A stretch of DNA of 64,000 nucleotides from Mrakia gelida (GCA_024345305.1 BRON01000011.1:1-64000), one strand, 5' to 3'; shown: positions 35,540 through 48,738, numbered from the stretch's first letter. Program-made: numbers and translations. The notes: a model not told the origin generated them from the letters alone.

Positions 35540-37838
35540 CTCTTCTACCTCCTCCTCCTCTCCTACACCCGCGTTCCGCCTCCCCGTTTCACCCATCCCC
35601 AGGACCAAGCTCCCTTTCATACAATCACAGGGACTCGGCACTCGCGCTGGGTTGAAGATTTGACGAGAACGGCTCACGTTCCAGGGTCCCCGGGGAAGAC
35701 TGAAGACAAGAGGAAAAGCAGGTCAGCGGGAGTTCGAAGGAACAACAGCCAGCATCTGACGCCGGTCGACTCACTGATTATGGAACGCCATGGGGGGTGT
35801 CAGTTCGGGCCGCAATGCTGGTGAAAATTTGCTTCAGCTCGTCAATTCGTTCGAAGCGGAAAGAAATCGACTCACTCTCCGGCTGGCTGATGAATCGCGT
35901 CGACGGCTCGAACTAATCGCAGCTGCTTCCCAGACTTCGTAGCCGATTGCCTTTTGCCAGCAGCAAGTGACCTACTATCTCTCGCTCTTCCGAGCATCTT
36001 AGCCCTGGTAAGAATCTGTTTCATCGCTTCCATCCGTTCAAAGAGTAAACTGATCGTTCGACGCGCAACAAACTAAACGCGTCTCATCCGACTGATTGCA
36101 CCCTTCCCGGCAGCGAACTGGTTGATGTCAGACCTCAACGGGTCACTCACCATAGATCTCACAAGCAACTATCCCGACACAAAACTCATTCAAGAGCCTC
36201 GATTGGTTCCGTTCGAGCTGGCTGCTGAATGAATCGAAGGCACATCGATGCACTTATTCATGGGTGAGCTCGACGCGGAGCCCTTCGTCGTTGCAGCGAA
36301 CGATGAAGATCTTTGCGCCTTTCAGGCGAAACCTAGCCTCAATCAACTCAACACGCGGTTGGACTCTCACGTTTTTTGGGGGTGAAGACCTCTTTTTGGT
36401 TCGATTAGAAGTCTCTCTTCTCGTCCTCTTCTGACAAAGACCACTGCCCCTCTCGCTCCTACAGCATATGAGGTAGGCTTTTGAGAACGAGAGAGCAGGA
36501 AGACAAACGCCGACGAGTGAGAGCGAGAGCGAGGTCGAGACGCGTTTCTTCGCTTCGTTTCTCGCTTTTCTGGAGAAGAGAGAGAGGAACGGGTTTACTT
36601 CCTCTTCCTTTCCTCGTCCTTCGTCTTTTCTCTGTTCATTTTCTTCCCTTTCTCGCACTCTTAGTCTCCTGGGATATCATCTCCTCTTCAAAACGTTCTT
36701 CTCATATTTTTCCTTCTGTTTACCCTCTCGTCGTCGCGTCGTTCCCCCCTCCCATCCCTTCGCGGACTCTCCGTCCCCCTACCGCTTCGATTGTTCATCC
36801 ATCTCCCCACGGACTCATTACGTGGGAGCAAGGGTGGAGGCTACGAAAGGAAGGGTGATGTCGACTCTGTGAGGGGGCAAAGTGATGAAGCGTAAGAGGC
36901 TGATCTCGTTCGTTCGAGTCGACGCGCCGCTCCTTTGTCCTCTTCTCTCTTTTTCCCGCCGTTGGCCTCATTCTTCACTTCAATTCGCTTGGATGATCTT
37001 TCTGCATCAACTCGTCTCGTCATCTGCTCTCTCTCTCTCTCCCTCTCTCTCTCTTCCTCCGCGGTCCCAACGAGTGCCACGTCGCGTCGTGCTCCGAACG
37101 GCTTTTCTTCTTCTTCCTCTCAAGTTCCTCCTCTCAAGTTCCTCCTCTTCGACCCTCTCTCCACTGCGGTCTTCAGCCTCTTCTCCATCTTTTCAGCGTC
37201 AACATGACCGCAAGAAATAGATACGAGGTTGAAGAGATCGCAGTGGGCACTGGTTGAAGAAAAGCGCTCCCTCGAACGCAGGTCTGGAGTCAGGACGCCC
37301 TCTTTCCCAAACGCGTGGGGTCTCAACTTCTTCTGGGGTTGTTCAAGACGAGTCCCATGTGCTTCATCGAAAGACGCTTTGGACTCAGCTCCGGGTCAAC
37401 TCAGAAATCGTTGGCCTCCCCCGAGGGCGAGCGAGGCGAGAGCCGACGCGTTTCTAGCATGCCTTTCTGAACGCTTCTCGGTCGAACGAACGAAGCGGTC
37501 TTAGAGTGTTGATAATACGTAGTCCAACCAGGCAAATTTCATGTAACTCAGAATCAAAAGCTGGAGTGATAAAAAAGAACGAAGCGCGTGTCATTCGACT
37601 TTTCGCTCGACGCGTCGACATCGAAATGTTCGCTTTCGTCTTGAGAGGAGACTTGTTTGGAAAGGGGGAAGTCTGAGTGAGGAAGAGGGATCGTACATAG
37701 ATCGTTGCTGAAAGTGTAATGATACAAGACAGACAGACAGAGGGCAAGGTAAGATCGTGAACAAAAGAGACGCGACTCGCTCGTTCGTCCTCGACCTACC
37801 CCCCAGCAACACACCAGCCAAGGCGACGTAAAGCTAGA
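35540..37838. other. Intergenic region, no gene seen
   Basis: Open frames here are short, overlap on both strands and carry no recognisable motif. Pyrimidine-rich stretches (about 36600-37150) look like non-coding low-complexity DNA. The right part is downstream of the permease gene. Confidence 0.5.
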
Positions 37839-40750
37839 TTAGGCAGTATATCGGAACCCAACAGCGAGATCGTAGTCGTTGACCACGTCGATAGGAGCTC
37901 CGGGAGCGGGCCTGAAGGAGGAAAGAACCCAAGAAGAACGAAGGGTCAGCCAGAGCTCGTCGACTCGAACAGCGAAGAGAAGGAACGGAGATGAAAACGT
38001 ACCTTCCACCCTCCCTCTTATCTCGTCGGTTGTTCTCAGTCTTGTAGAAGATGTACATTCCGAGGGTGATGAAGAATCCGAGCGTCTGGAAGGCGACGTT
38101 GATCGACGCGCCCTTGATGAATTTCGGTCCCTCCACGGAGGGGAAGAGGAAGGCGGCGAGGATGGCGAGGCATTGACCGATGGTGTTGAGCACTGGAGAG
38201 AGGAAAAAGGAGCGCGATAAAAGGGGGTGGAGGGGAACGTCAGCTCTTTGGAATCGAAACGAGAACGCGTCGCGAACGAACGAAGAAAAGCAAAGAGAGA
38301 AAAGAGACAACGCACTTCCGAGGGAAACAGCCCTCTGAGATTGAGCTCCAGTGTTTCCAGCTTGCCATGAGATGATGAGAGGGATGTTGGTGTACCCAGC
38401 GGCGACGACGCAGAAGCATCCGAAGTATCGAGCTCGAAGCGCTCCCTCGGACGCATGAACTGGAGAGACTCCGAGGAGGAGGGACCCTGGAGGAGAAAAA
38501 GCAAGGGGCAAGGAGTGCGAGAGTCAGCCTCGAGTTGAGATGAAAGGCGGGGGAGTGAGTGAGAAAGAGCGAGAGTGAAAGACTCACATCCGACGACTCC
38601 AACGAGGAAGACCATCATGACTGGAATCGCTCGCTGCTGGTATCGATCCGAGACGGAGGTGACGATGAGCATGAAGACCAGAGAGACGGCATAAGGAGGG
38701 ACGGTGTAGAGCTAGAATGAAACAAAGAGGAGGAACGGGGAAGTCAGTCGAGTGGGAGCGAAGGACGAAGAGACACGTCACGAAAATTCACCTGAGCCTC
38801 AGCGTTGGTGTACCCAAGTCCCTTGATGATGGTGGGCAGGTAAGCAGAGACGGATCCGAGACCGAGGTTCATGCACGAGTAGGCGATCGAGACGGCGTAG
38901 GTCTTCCAGTCGGTGAAGGCTCGAATGACGGCCTGCGAAAGCGAAAGAGAAAGAGAGAACGAGGTGAGTTTCGATCTCGATTGTCTGGACGCGACGACGA
39001 AGAAGCAATGACGCGACTCACTCCTTTGTCGATACCAACGGAGCTCTCTCCGAGGTTCTCCGAGTTGAGTCGAGTGAGAGCGATGACTCGCTCGTCTTCG
39101 TTGAGGTACTTCGAGACATGAGGTCGATCGGGGAGGCAGAAGAAGACGACGATGGCGAGGATGACTGATCAAAAAGAAGCAGAACGAGAGCGAAGGGTCA
39201 GTCACGAGTCGAGGGTGAGGTAGAAAAAGAAGAGGGGATGGGAGAGGGCGTACATGAAGGGATTCCCTCGATGAGGAAGAGAATTCGCCACTGAGGGATC
39301 TTGCTGTTGGTGATAGACGAGACTCCGAACGAGATCAAGCCTCCAAACGCTCCAGCGAGGGATCCAGCAGAGATGAAGAGTCCGACACGCTTGGCGAGCT
39401 CCTCCTTTTTATACCAGTCTGCGGAAAAGAGCAGAGATGCGATCGAGAGTCAGCGACGCGTCTCGTTTCGAAGACCGAGCGAGAACTAGTTGATTTTGTT
39501 TCCGTGGGTGAAAAAGGGACGTACAGGTGAGGTAGAAAGCGATGGCTTGACCGAACATAGCCTCTCCGATACTACCGAAAGGATGCATGAAAATAACAAA
39601 CCCGAGTCAGCCCAAACGAGACGGACCAAAAGAGACGCGTGGAGCAGTGACGGAGACAAAGAAGAGTCGACTCACCCAACGAAAGCTCTGCAGACGTAAA
39701 GACCGGCAGGATTGGTGGTTCCAGCTTGACAGGTCGCTCCGATGGACCAGAGAATAGCTCCGATCGAGATGGTTGTCGAAGGGTTAAAGGCTTTGGCGAG
39801 GAGAGTTCCAGGGATGGAGAGGACGATGTAGAAGATGAAGAAGACCATGAGGCTGGAAGGAAGAGAAGAGGAACAGGGACAAGTCAGTTTAAAGATTCAA
39901 AGAGAGGAAGGAAAGGGAAAGCTGAGGAAGAACGACAGCAGGGGCAAGGGAACGAGAGCGAGAAAGGTGGGACGAACGCGATGGAGTACTTCAAATCGCT
40001 GCCACCGAGCACGCTCTTCTGCAGCCCTTGAAGCTTGGCATTTCCGAGGTTACTGTGGGGTAGTAAGAGGAACGAGGAAGGGAGTCAGCGAAGGTTGGTT
40101 CCTTTCGGGTGAGAGCGAATGCGGACGCGAACGCGGCATGAGCGAGGAGGGAGGAACGAACCCTCGATCGAGGTAGGCAGAGAGGTAGAGAAGGACAGCG
40201 AGAGGGAGGATGAGGACATCTGTGAGTACGAGCGAAGGTGAGGGGTCAGCTGATCTCGAAGGGGAAGTCGAACTAGAAAGAAGGGAACGAGGGGAAGAGG
40301 AACGAAAAGCTCACCAAGTTTGCGAACGAGTTTCCTCTCTGCTTTACGAGTCTCAGCCGTGAGCTCACTACAAACGAGCGAGGGGAAGGAATGAAGGAAG
40401 GGAAGGGAGGGAGGTCAGCTACCTCGGCTGAACAGATCGAAAGTCGAGCGAGGTCGAGAAGGAAGGCCGCGAGTCAACTCACGCGTAGGCAGGGTTCGTC
40501 TGATCCGTCGTGTTCGAGTTGAACTCCTTGAGCCCATCCTCGTTGGCGTACTGTCCAATCCCAACGTTCGAAGAGGTCAGCTCAGCGAAGAAATCACCGA
40601 AGACGAAGAGGAGCGCCAGCCAAAGTTGTGGGGACTCGAAGAGGAGGAAGGGGTGGGAGAACGAACCATCTCTCGATGAGTAACGTGTGCCTTCTCTCCT
40701 CCTCCAGAGTCCGCGGGAAGCGAGGGATCCATGGTAACTGTCTTGACCAT
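37839..40750 (-). CDS. MFS permease of the Dal5/Tna1 (anion:cation symporter) family
   Basis: A plasma-membrane transporter, probably for a carboxylated small molecule such as allantoate, nicotinate or a related vitamin or nitrogen source; the substrate cannot be told. About 14 exons are visible on the minus strand, from MVKTVTMDPSLPAD (ATG at 40750-40748) to the ending DYDLAVGFRYTA at 37839. Family marks are LSAYLDRG followed across an intron by NLGNAKLQGL, the loop CLPDRPHVSKYLNEDER between the two six-helix halves, and a hydrophilic end with YKTENNRRDKREGG. Hydrophobic segments fit the 12-helix MFS plan. The introns are short and mostly of the GTGAGT or GTACGT type. The family assignment is firm; the exact exon ends are my reading. 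Confidence 0.85.
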
Positions 40751-41351
40751 CTTGATGTCGTGAGGGAGGGATGAGAAGTGGAAAGGAAGGGTCGTGGTTG
40801 GGGGAATGAAAAGAGGGAAGGAAGGAGGAACCGAGTCGTTTGGTTTCGACGCGTATTTTTGGACGCGAGATCAAGAAGCGGGTACTTAAGTCGGGCCGAC
40901 CCGCCACATCCTCAGGCGTCCCAGAAAAGATCCAAGATCCGACGGCATCAGATCCACCGAGGGAAGGAAAAGATCTGGCTCGTCGACGTGGCAGGTTCTC
41001 GATGCGTCGAGCAGCTCGCTCGGATCTGTTAAAAACTTCTCTCGACGACCCAGGCTGCTGCATCACGAAGAGCTGTTTTGACCATGCCAAAAGCATCGCA
41101 AAGGCTCGACGCATTCCACCGGCCTTCCTTCGCTCCCTCCGATTAGAATCGATGGGGAGACGACGCGTCGGTTCGAAACTCATCCAAAGCCGATTGAGGC
41201 GGAGGGGAGCCGAGAGGGTGTCCATCCCAGGGAGGAGCGCAGGAGGGGAAGAAGGAAGGGGAGGGAACGAAAGGGGCGTGTGTTCAAAAAACGAAAAGTC
41301 CTCGAGGCGTCGCGATCAGCTTGAGGAGCTAGCGGATCTTCTGAGAACGAG
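40751..41351. promoter_or_regulatory. Upstream region of the permease gene
   Basis: About 600 bp between the permease start and the stop of the next minus-strand ORF. It presumably holds the permease promoter. No defined regulatory motif could be assigned by eye. Confidence 0.4.
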
Positions 41352-42330
41352 TCAAGCCTGAGCAGGAGAGTGTTGACTCCCAAGGCTCAAAGTTACAGGT
41401 AGCAGCGCTGGCCTCAAAGGCTTGAGGGATTCGTGAGAATAGTTTCCATGTCGTTCGACGAAGAGCGAGAGCGACGTCGGCCGTTCCACTTGGTGCTGAA
41501 CGATCGCGAGCCAACCATCTGTGCGACGTTGCCGAGGAGAGCTGCGTCGAGTTATCAGGTCTCGATTTATACGGACTGCTGAGGGAAGACGAGCCGGTGC
41601 TACCGTAGGAAGGTGACGGCGTTGGCGAGGGAAACGCGTCGCGACGCGCTCGGTTGTAGAAGAGAGGTTCTGGCGCTTTCGTTCCAGAGGCGGGAGACGA
41701 GGTGAAGTGGGAGATGGCCGCCAGGTATCGTTCCAGGCGGACGAGGGGTAGCGTTGATAAGCGCGATGGAGTGATGGTAGTAGGAAGGGCTGATGGGCGA
41801 GGATCTCGTCTTGATCCAGTCGATGGGAGATTCGGTCGCTGAGACTGTAGAGGTCGAATGAGAGATCTGTGAGAAGGGAAAGTAGACAAAGAGTATCCTG
41901 GCCAGTCGGAAAGATGGGGGGGATTGCACAGAGGCGGTCAAAGAAGCTTATCGAAGCGAGGAATCGAGCGGAGGGAGAGGGAGGAGTTGAAGGAGGGAAA
42001 GCGAGAGCCGTGGCGATCTGAACCTCGCAAGCAAGCAAGGAATGATGAGATGGTACGAGAGGAGAGGAGGATATAAGGATCAGCTTAATATCCAGCAATC
42101 TTCTCAACCACAACAAGACGCAGAGGGAGGGGGTGGGGTGGGGGGGGGGGGGGGGGGGTGAAGGAGGAACGGACGAACCTCTTGAAGCTGATCGCTTGCT
42201 GAGATCGACCTCGGAGATCCTCCTCTCATCTAGATAGATCTGGTGCCGAGGTCTTCGTCCTCGGATCTGAAGTCCTGGAGGTAGGGAAAGAAGAGAGAGG
42301 CGAGAAGGGAGGGAGGTGAGCTCAACGAGT
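41352..42330 (-). CDS. Unrecognised minus-strand gene
   Basis: An open frame of about 250 residues (42116-41352) ends at 41352. The upstream part (about 42190-42290) could be a further exon (HQIYLDERRISEVDLSKRS) joined by an intron that would contain the long G run. The segment FFDRLCAIPPIFPTGQDT then LSFDLYSLSDRI has the feel of an amphipathic helical protein, and a distant PEX11-type peroxin was considered but could not be supported. The start is not known. It may also not be a real gene. Confidence 0.35.
42140..42158 (+). repeat. Run of 19 G
   Basis: An uninterrupted G homopolymer preceded by further G-rich sequence from 42127. It is likely to be length-variable and error-prone in sequencing. 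Confidence 0.9.
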
Positions 42331-42632
42331 TCGACTGGCAGCTCATACTTCGAGAGACAGCCTTCCTTCGAGCTGGAAAAGAACAGAACTCAAACAGAAT
42401 GCTATCCTCGACATGTAAGGAGGTGGAACGAGTAGATTTGAGACCGACCTATACATTTTGAGGCAAGAATGGGCCCTCGGAGGCAACTTGAGGAGGACAG
42501 GCAGGCAGGTCGAAGTTCGAGGTCAGCCTCAGGTTCAGCCCTCCGTTGTTTCCGTCCCCCAACCCCTTACAAACCGTCGACCTCGAAAGTACTCGAACTC
42601 TTTCAGTCAAGGAGAACTCCATATCGTTCCCA

Positions 42633-44540
42633 ATGGTGAAGACGAGATCGATGAAGATGGCAAAGGAGGAGCAGCAGGTCAGTTCATCCCTCCCTTCGCT
42701 CGAGCTCATCAGGAACGCTCCCTTCCCTTTCCTCCAGCTCCTCGCCCTCTGTTCCCTCGTCCATCTTCGCTCTTCGCTCCTCTCTACTTCGATGACGACT
42801 AACCGAAACCTGATCTGCCCCTCCTTTTCCCTTCTCTCAGTCTCAACTCGATCCTACGGGAGCTCAGGGAGCCTCTCAACCCTCTTCCCCTCCTCTCCTT
42901 CCTCCAGCCCAAGCTCAGCAGGCTGACTCTCCTCCCTCTTCCCCCGTTCATTCCTTCCTCGCCTTCTAGGACAGCTACCTCCCGAGACCGACGAGATCTG
43001 ACCTCTGTTCCCTTCTTCCTTCTTGGTGTCTTCATCCAGGACCAACCTCTCGTCTCTGCCTCGAACCATACGATCCAACCTCATCCTCCTCCTCCCTCCC
43101 TTGAAGCTCCCTCTCCTTCCTTCTCGGCCGATGCCGTCGCTTCCTCTCTTACTTCTCAGGACATCTCTACCTCCCTGGTCGGACCGAGCCTTCCGTCTAC
43201 CCTCCATATCCTTGCCATCGTTGAACGTCTCTCCTCAACCGTCGATCAGCTCAACTCGGAAGTCACTCGTCTTTCGTCCGAGAACGAAGAGCTCAGGAGG
43301 AAGGACGAGGAGCATAAGAGGACCATGGACTTGATCTCGTACTCTGCTTTGGACCGAGCGCACTGGAGCTGGGAAGCAGGAGTTGCAGGAGGGCGAGGAA
43401 GATTTATCTGGGCGAAGGTGAGCTTCGATTCGTCGCGTTCGTTTCCCTTCTCTTCCCTCCCGCTGACTCCCCCTCTTCTCCTCTTTTTTTCCCCTAGGAA
43501 CGACACCGAGACTTTACCATCCAGAACACCGCCGACACCAACGCAAACCTTCCCGCCTCTCTCGAAGCCATCCCCGTCGAGCTCTTCAACCTCATCACGT
43601 CGCTCGTCGGAAAGTCGGAACATCTCTCGCTCGCCGCCACGTCCTTCAGGCTCTTCGATAAGGTCGCGAAGCTCGCTTACTCGAGGAAAGTCATCGTTCT
43701 CACTTCGGAGACGGCAGCGGTGTACTTCCCGACCATGGTTCGTCTCTCACTCTCTCCCGACCTCTCGCCTTCGCTCTCCTCACCTCCTACCCTCCTTTGT
43801 TTCCTCAGTCCAACTCTCTTCTCCACGAAGACTTCCGAGTCCAACGTGTCCTTCTCCCACCCCTCATCAAACTCGACTCGACAAACTTCGACGCCAGCCA
43901 CCTCGAAACCCTCTCCTCGCCCTCGCCGCTCCTCGACCCCATCGAAGTCGACGCTGTCGCCCTCCTCATCCACGATCCCTCTTTCTCCTTCCTTCAGTGG
44001 ATCCCTGTCCTCCGACTCCTCAACCCACTCCAGCTACAGATCAGTGGCCGCGGGTACGCGAAACCCTACCAAACTCCGAGAGAGTTCTTCGTCGAGAGGG
44101 AATCCCTCGCTTTCCCCCAAAGCTGGACGCGTCTCGCCAAGTTCGTAGGAGGAGGAAACCCCGCCGTTCCCATCATCGGAGACTTCCTCGGTCCCTTCGC
44201 CTTCGCCGAGTGTATGGAACGAGCAGCTTCGCCGGGGACGAAACTCGAAATCTACCTCGTCTTGACCTCTCTCGTCCGAGGCTCGTCGGGGAAGAAGAAG
44301 CAACAGGGGATGAGCATTACCGATCTCCTCGCCGTACGACTCCTTTGTCTTCCTCGCAAGCTGGGTCAAAACCTGGGTCAAACGCGGCTCGATGTCCTGG
44401 CGGAGTGCGTTTCGGTGGAGGAAGAGGAGGAGGGTGGAGAAGGGGGAGGAGGAGGCGGTTCGGAGACTGCTCGTCGCGTCGACGGTTCGATTTTTGCTGG
44501 GACGAGCACGATGGGTACTGAGACGGGAGGGGTGGTGTAA
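42633..44540 (+). CDS. F-box-like protein with N-terminal coiled coil
   Basis: Probably a substrate adaptor of an SCF ubiquitin ligase. The first exon is 42633-42677 (MVKTRSMKMAKEEQQ). A Pro/Ser-rich second exon starts at 42841, and its end is unclear because only a GC-type donor keeps the frame open. The exon from 43040 holds a short coiled coil (VDQLNSEVTRLSSENEELRR). The next exon, from about 43499, holds the F-box-like segment IPVELFNLITSLVGKSEHLS followed by LAATSFRLFDKVAK, which fits the usual P-x-E-L start. The last exon, about 43807-44540, is a helical region ending in an acidic/Gly tail. No leucine-rich or WD repeats are visible, so the substrate-binding part is not identified. Confidence 0.7.
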
Positions 44541-45087
44541 GTTGGTTGCCTGCCTTCGGACTGGGTTGAGTTTTCTTGCTACTTTTACGATTGAACGAAC
44601 GTTTCCCTCCCTGGACGATCTCGTCGGAACGCAAGTCGAGCGAACAGCTCATCTTCGTAATTCTTCTGGACTCTTGTGTTGAAGTGGATAGATCGCGCAA
44701 TCGCTTTTCTACACGGGCTTGGGGGTCGTAGTAGAATGACTCATGGTGAGGAAGAAGAGAGGGAGGGAGGGAGAAGAGGAGGCGCTCGACGTTGGGGTCA
44801 GCTCGAGGGAGGAGCTCTCAGTTTCAGCTCTCGCTCTCTCAGCGACCGACGTCGACAGGCAATTTTTTCGACTCGAATCCATCTGACACCTGTGAATTCA
44901 AGATGAGGGTTGAGTGGAGTCAAGTACGAAAATTTGCCTGGTCTTGACGACGACTCCCTCTTCAACCCCGCATCAAGTTTGAGCTCGACGTTGTCTTTCC
45001 TCCAACTCCTTCGACCTCTCCTCCAAGCTGGAAAGCTTCTACGCCTTCGCTTCCCAGCCATCCATCCAGCAGCTCCCTTCCTTCGAC
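44541..45087. promoter_or_regulatory. Upstream region of the HSF gene
   Basis: A 547-bp gap between the F-box-like gene and HSF, both on the plus strand. It should contain the F-box gene 3' end and the HSF promoter. The stretch is rich in GAG/CTC tracts; no certain motif is called. Confidence 0.4.
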
Positions 45088-47803
45088 ATGGCTCCTCGTA
45101 AAGCAGCAGTCCAGGCTGCGAACAACCTCGCTGTTGCGAGGATAGGATCAGGACCAGGAGGAGACATTCCAAAGTCGGGCGTCGCTGGAGTAGGAACAAA
45201 GGTCCCAGCCTTTCTCAACAAGCTGTACTCGTGAGTTTCTTCCCCTCTATATATGCTGGCTCGCCTCTCTATGGGCTAGAAGGTCCATGGAGATGAAAGG
45301 TGGGATGGAGGGAGAATGGTGGGCAGGGCAAGAGGCGAAGGAGAGGAAGACGTCAACTCCCTCCGCCCTTCGCCGGTTTCAAGAGAGGTCAAAGAGCAGC
45401 GATCCTTCCCTTATCTAGAGACTTCGAAGCTGACCGTACTCTCATTCCTATCGATCTCTACAGGATGGTCAATGATCCTTCTACGGACGAGCTCATTCAC
45501 TGGTCAGACGACGGAGACTCCTTCTTTGGTACGTCGACCTCTCCTCCTGTTCCTCCCTCTCCCTCCTCCTTCCCCTCCCCAACCCTTCCCATCTTCCCAC
45601 GAGCTCATCTGACCGTCCCCTTCGGCCTCTACCATTACCTCTGTCTGCAGTCCCCAACCATGAACGATTCGGAAAGGAGCTCCTTCCTCGATTCTTCAAG
45701 CACTCCAACTTCTCCAGCTTCGTCAGGCAGCTCAACATGTTCGTCTCCTTCCCCTCTTTCTTCTATCCCTTCATCCTTGCTTTCGGACCTCGGAGCTGAC
45801 TATCGACCCTCTCTCTCTCATCAGGTACGGCTTCCACAAGGTCCCTCACCTTCAAACAGGCGTCCTCGAACCCAACTCCTCGACCGAGCTCTGGGAGTTC
45901 GTCAACCCCAACTTCCTTCGAGATCAACCCGACCTCCTCCCTCTCGTCCAACGCAAGAAGACTCAGTCCGAAGGAGTCTCCACCAATCTCGTCTCTTCGT
46001 CCCACGACCCTTCCTCCTCCTCCCAACCTACCGCTTCCTCCTCCAAAGCTGGTCCCTCCGGCACCTCCTCCCATCCTCTCGACCTGCAAACCGTCCTCTC
46101 TGGAATTACCAACATCCGAGCTCAACAAGCATCCATATCTCAGGAGCTGAAGGATCTTCAGAACTCGAACGCTCACCTCTGGCAGGAGGCTCTCGCGTCG
46201 AGAGAACGACACAAGCGTCACCAGGAGACGACAGATCGAATCTTGAGGTTCTTGGCTGGGGTGTTTGGAGCTGGAGCTGCTGGAGACATGGCCGGTGGTG
46301 CGAGTGGGAGTGGAGGTGCGAGCGGGACGGCGGAGAGTCCTGCGAGTGACCAGGGAGGTACGGGGGACAAGGGGAAGGGGAAGCGAGGAGTTGCGGTTGT
46401 GCCCAAGGATCGAGGGAGGTTGATGATTGGAGACGGAAGGATTGGACTGGCAGACGAGGATGCTGGAGAGGATGATGGACTGGAGGAGATTGAGCTGCCA
46501 TACGCTGATGGAGAGAACGAGGAGATGGAGGAGATTTCGTCGAGTGAGTTGATTTTCCCTCCAACGAGGTTCGACGCGTCCGCCTTTCGTCGAGCTCCAG
46601 CTGACATTCGTCCCCCTTCTTCCCATCCTCTTCCTTCTCGCAGGTCGCTTCAACGAGGCCTTCTCTCCTACCACCGACAGCGTCCCCAAGTTCGGTGGAC
46701 CTCCAGCTCGAAACAACGCTCCCAACACTCGCTCCTCCTCTTCCTCCATTCGAAACCTCGACTCCCCTCCTGAACAACGATTCACGACCCTCTCCCCTTC
46801 CAACCATGCCACTACCTCCTCCACTCCCACAGCTCGACCATCCCCTCTCAACAACAGCCTAGCCCTCTCCTTCCCCAACCTCGCACTCCCTAACTCCCCT
46901 CAAACCAACCACGCGACTCCCTCGGATCCTCAACCTCCCTCGCCTCAGCCCCTCTCTCCCTTCAGTCAGTGGATGAACGCCGACGTACACCTTCCTGCCA
47001 CCCTTAGCGTCCCAGACACCAACGCCTACGCGTCGTCCTCCCAAAACTCGAATGGAAACGTCGCAGGTCTCGTCACCGACTACCCTTACTCCTTCTCCCC
47101 TCCACCTCCCCTCTCCCAAAACACCCTCGTCCCTCCTCCCTTCAACTTCAACAACGACTTCTCCTCCTCCTCCACCAACCCAGCTCGACCTCTCTCCCCT
47201 TCCACCCTCGCCCTCCTCTCCACCTCCATCCGAAACGACGCCCTCTCCGGTCCCTCCGCCCACGCCCACAACTCCCAACTCGGCAAGGCCTACAAGTCAG
47301 CCGAAGACATCTCCGCCGACGTCGACCGTCTTCAGACGAGCATCGCTGCTCTCGTCTCCAGCTTGGGATTAGACGCCAACGCTGCTGCTCAACTGAGAGG
47401 AGAAGTCATCGATGGACCGAATGGACCTCTACACCAGGATCAGAACCACCACGACGCGACGAATGGGCTTCCCTCGACGGCGGGAGGGTACGGGGACTTC
47501 GATATCAGCTCGTTCTTGATGAACGATGCGGAGGAGCATGGGTCGGATGGGTTGATGAACGATGGGTTGGTGAATGGAGTTGCAGGAGGAGGTGGAGGGG
47601 AGGATGTTGGAGATCTTACGTCCGTTGGGAGTGAGGATTTCGACTCGATGATGGCTGGACCGGTGATTGCGAATGGAGCGTCGAGAGGGAAGAAGAGGAA
47701 GTCGGAGGGTGGGACTTGGGAGGATGGGGAAGGGGGAGAGTTTGGGTTTGGGGATGGGGAGGTCGACGCGTCGAGGAAGAAGGGGAAGGAGAGTGAACGA
47801 TGA
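45088..47803 (+). CDS. HSF1: Heat shock transcription factor (HSF family)
   Basis: A nuclear transcription factor that binds heat shock elements. The start ATG at 45088 begins [16 protein letters not shown]. The DNA-binding domain is split over three exons: [10 protein letters not shown], then [20 protein letters not shown], then [20 protein letters not shown] followed by [14 protein letters not shown], which is the recognition-helix signature. A linker with VQRKK follows, then a coiled-coil trimerisation region ([17 protein letters not shown] and onwards) near 46090-46250. The C-terminal half is Ser/Pro-rich and then acidic, ending with a basic RKKGKESER and stop at 47803. At least five introns are present. 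Length and layout fit fungal Hsf1; a second HSF-type paralogue such as Sfl1 is the alternative. Confidence 0.9.
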
Positions 47804-48738
47804 TCGTAATGAACGCACTTTAGATCTACACAGGGACCAGTTGGAGGGGGGGGGGGAGGGAGATCAAGACAGGCGGGGTTTGCTTGTTTCTGGACGTGTT
47901 CGCGACTGGTCTCGAGCGAGTCGAGCATCTCGACAACCCCTCCATTCGACGCGTTCTCTCCTGCCTTGGTATAGAACGCGCAGCACGAGTTCATTCTTAA
48001 AACTCTCGGCTAGCTCTCTCATCCATCTCGTCTCAAACTCAGGCCTCCGAACTCGACCCCAAATTCGCTCCTTTCGAACCCGTCGCGTCGCGTCTCACTC
48101 GAACAACATCTCCCTCGTCCCAACTTCCCCTCTCCCTTCCCTTCCTTAGGTCTCTTGCTCGAGTCCAGCAAACCGATCTCGTGCCAAACTGCGTGTATCT
48201 GAGAACCCCCGAAAGAAAAAGAAAGAAAAATGAAAGAAAGGCAAGCGGTGAGAAACTTTTGATCGATGGTTCGTAAACGAACGGGGGAGATGGAGCGAGG
48301 TTCTTGTATGTAGGAAATCGTTGAACAGTAGCAGTATAATCAAACTTGATCTCGGAAGAGGCAAAGGCGATTAGGTACGAGGAGGGAAAGAGAGCGATGG
48401 AATGGTGTCATGACCGAGAACGAAGCGAATGTGAGTGCGAAAATGTGCAAGGGGTGGGGGTGGGGGTGGGGGTGCAGACAGCAAGGTGCGTAACGAGCAA
48501 GCAAAGCAAAGTCTAATCTAATGCAGTAAGGGAAGGGGTTGAGACGGAAACGAGACGAACGAAACGAACGAGAACGAGAGGAGAGAGGAGACAGGACTAA
48601 GCAAGCAATCGTACGAAGGGAGAGCGAAGCGAAGCAAGAGCAAGTCATCTAATGTATGTAGGAAGCGAAACTAACCGGGACGAGGGCGGAGAGGGCGAAC
48701 AGAGCGAGGAGACGAGACGCGTCGAACGGTCGATCGTC
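47804..48738. other. Convergent 3' region between HSF and glycogenin
   Basis: About 930 bp shared as the 3' ends of two converging genes. No coding region is supported. It contains a purine-rich G run near 47846-47857 and a G-quadruplex-like repeat at 48451-48473. Confidence 0.5.
48451..48473 (+). repeat. G-quadruplex-type motif
   Basis: Four runs of four to five G separated by single T residues, followed by GCAG. This perfectly fits the G4 pattern and lies between two convergent genes. Confidence 0.8.

Noticed and set aside
36250..37220. Possible genes in the 36-37 kb region
   Set aside because: Short low-complexity Ser/Leu-rich or Glu/Arg-rich frames on opposite strands without motifs or consistent splice sites.
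41352..42116. PEX11-type peroxin
   Set aside because: Only a vague likeness in a short helical segment; no defining motif, and the start and exon structure are unclear.
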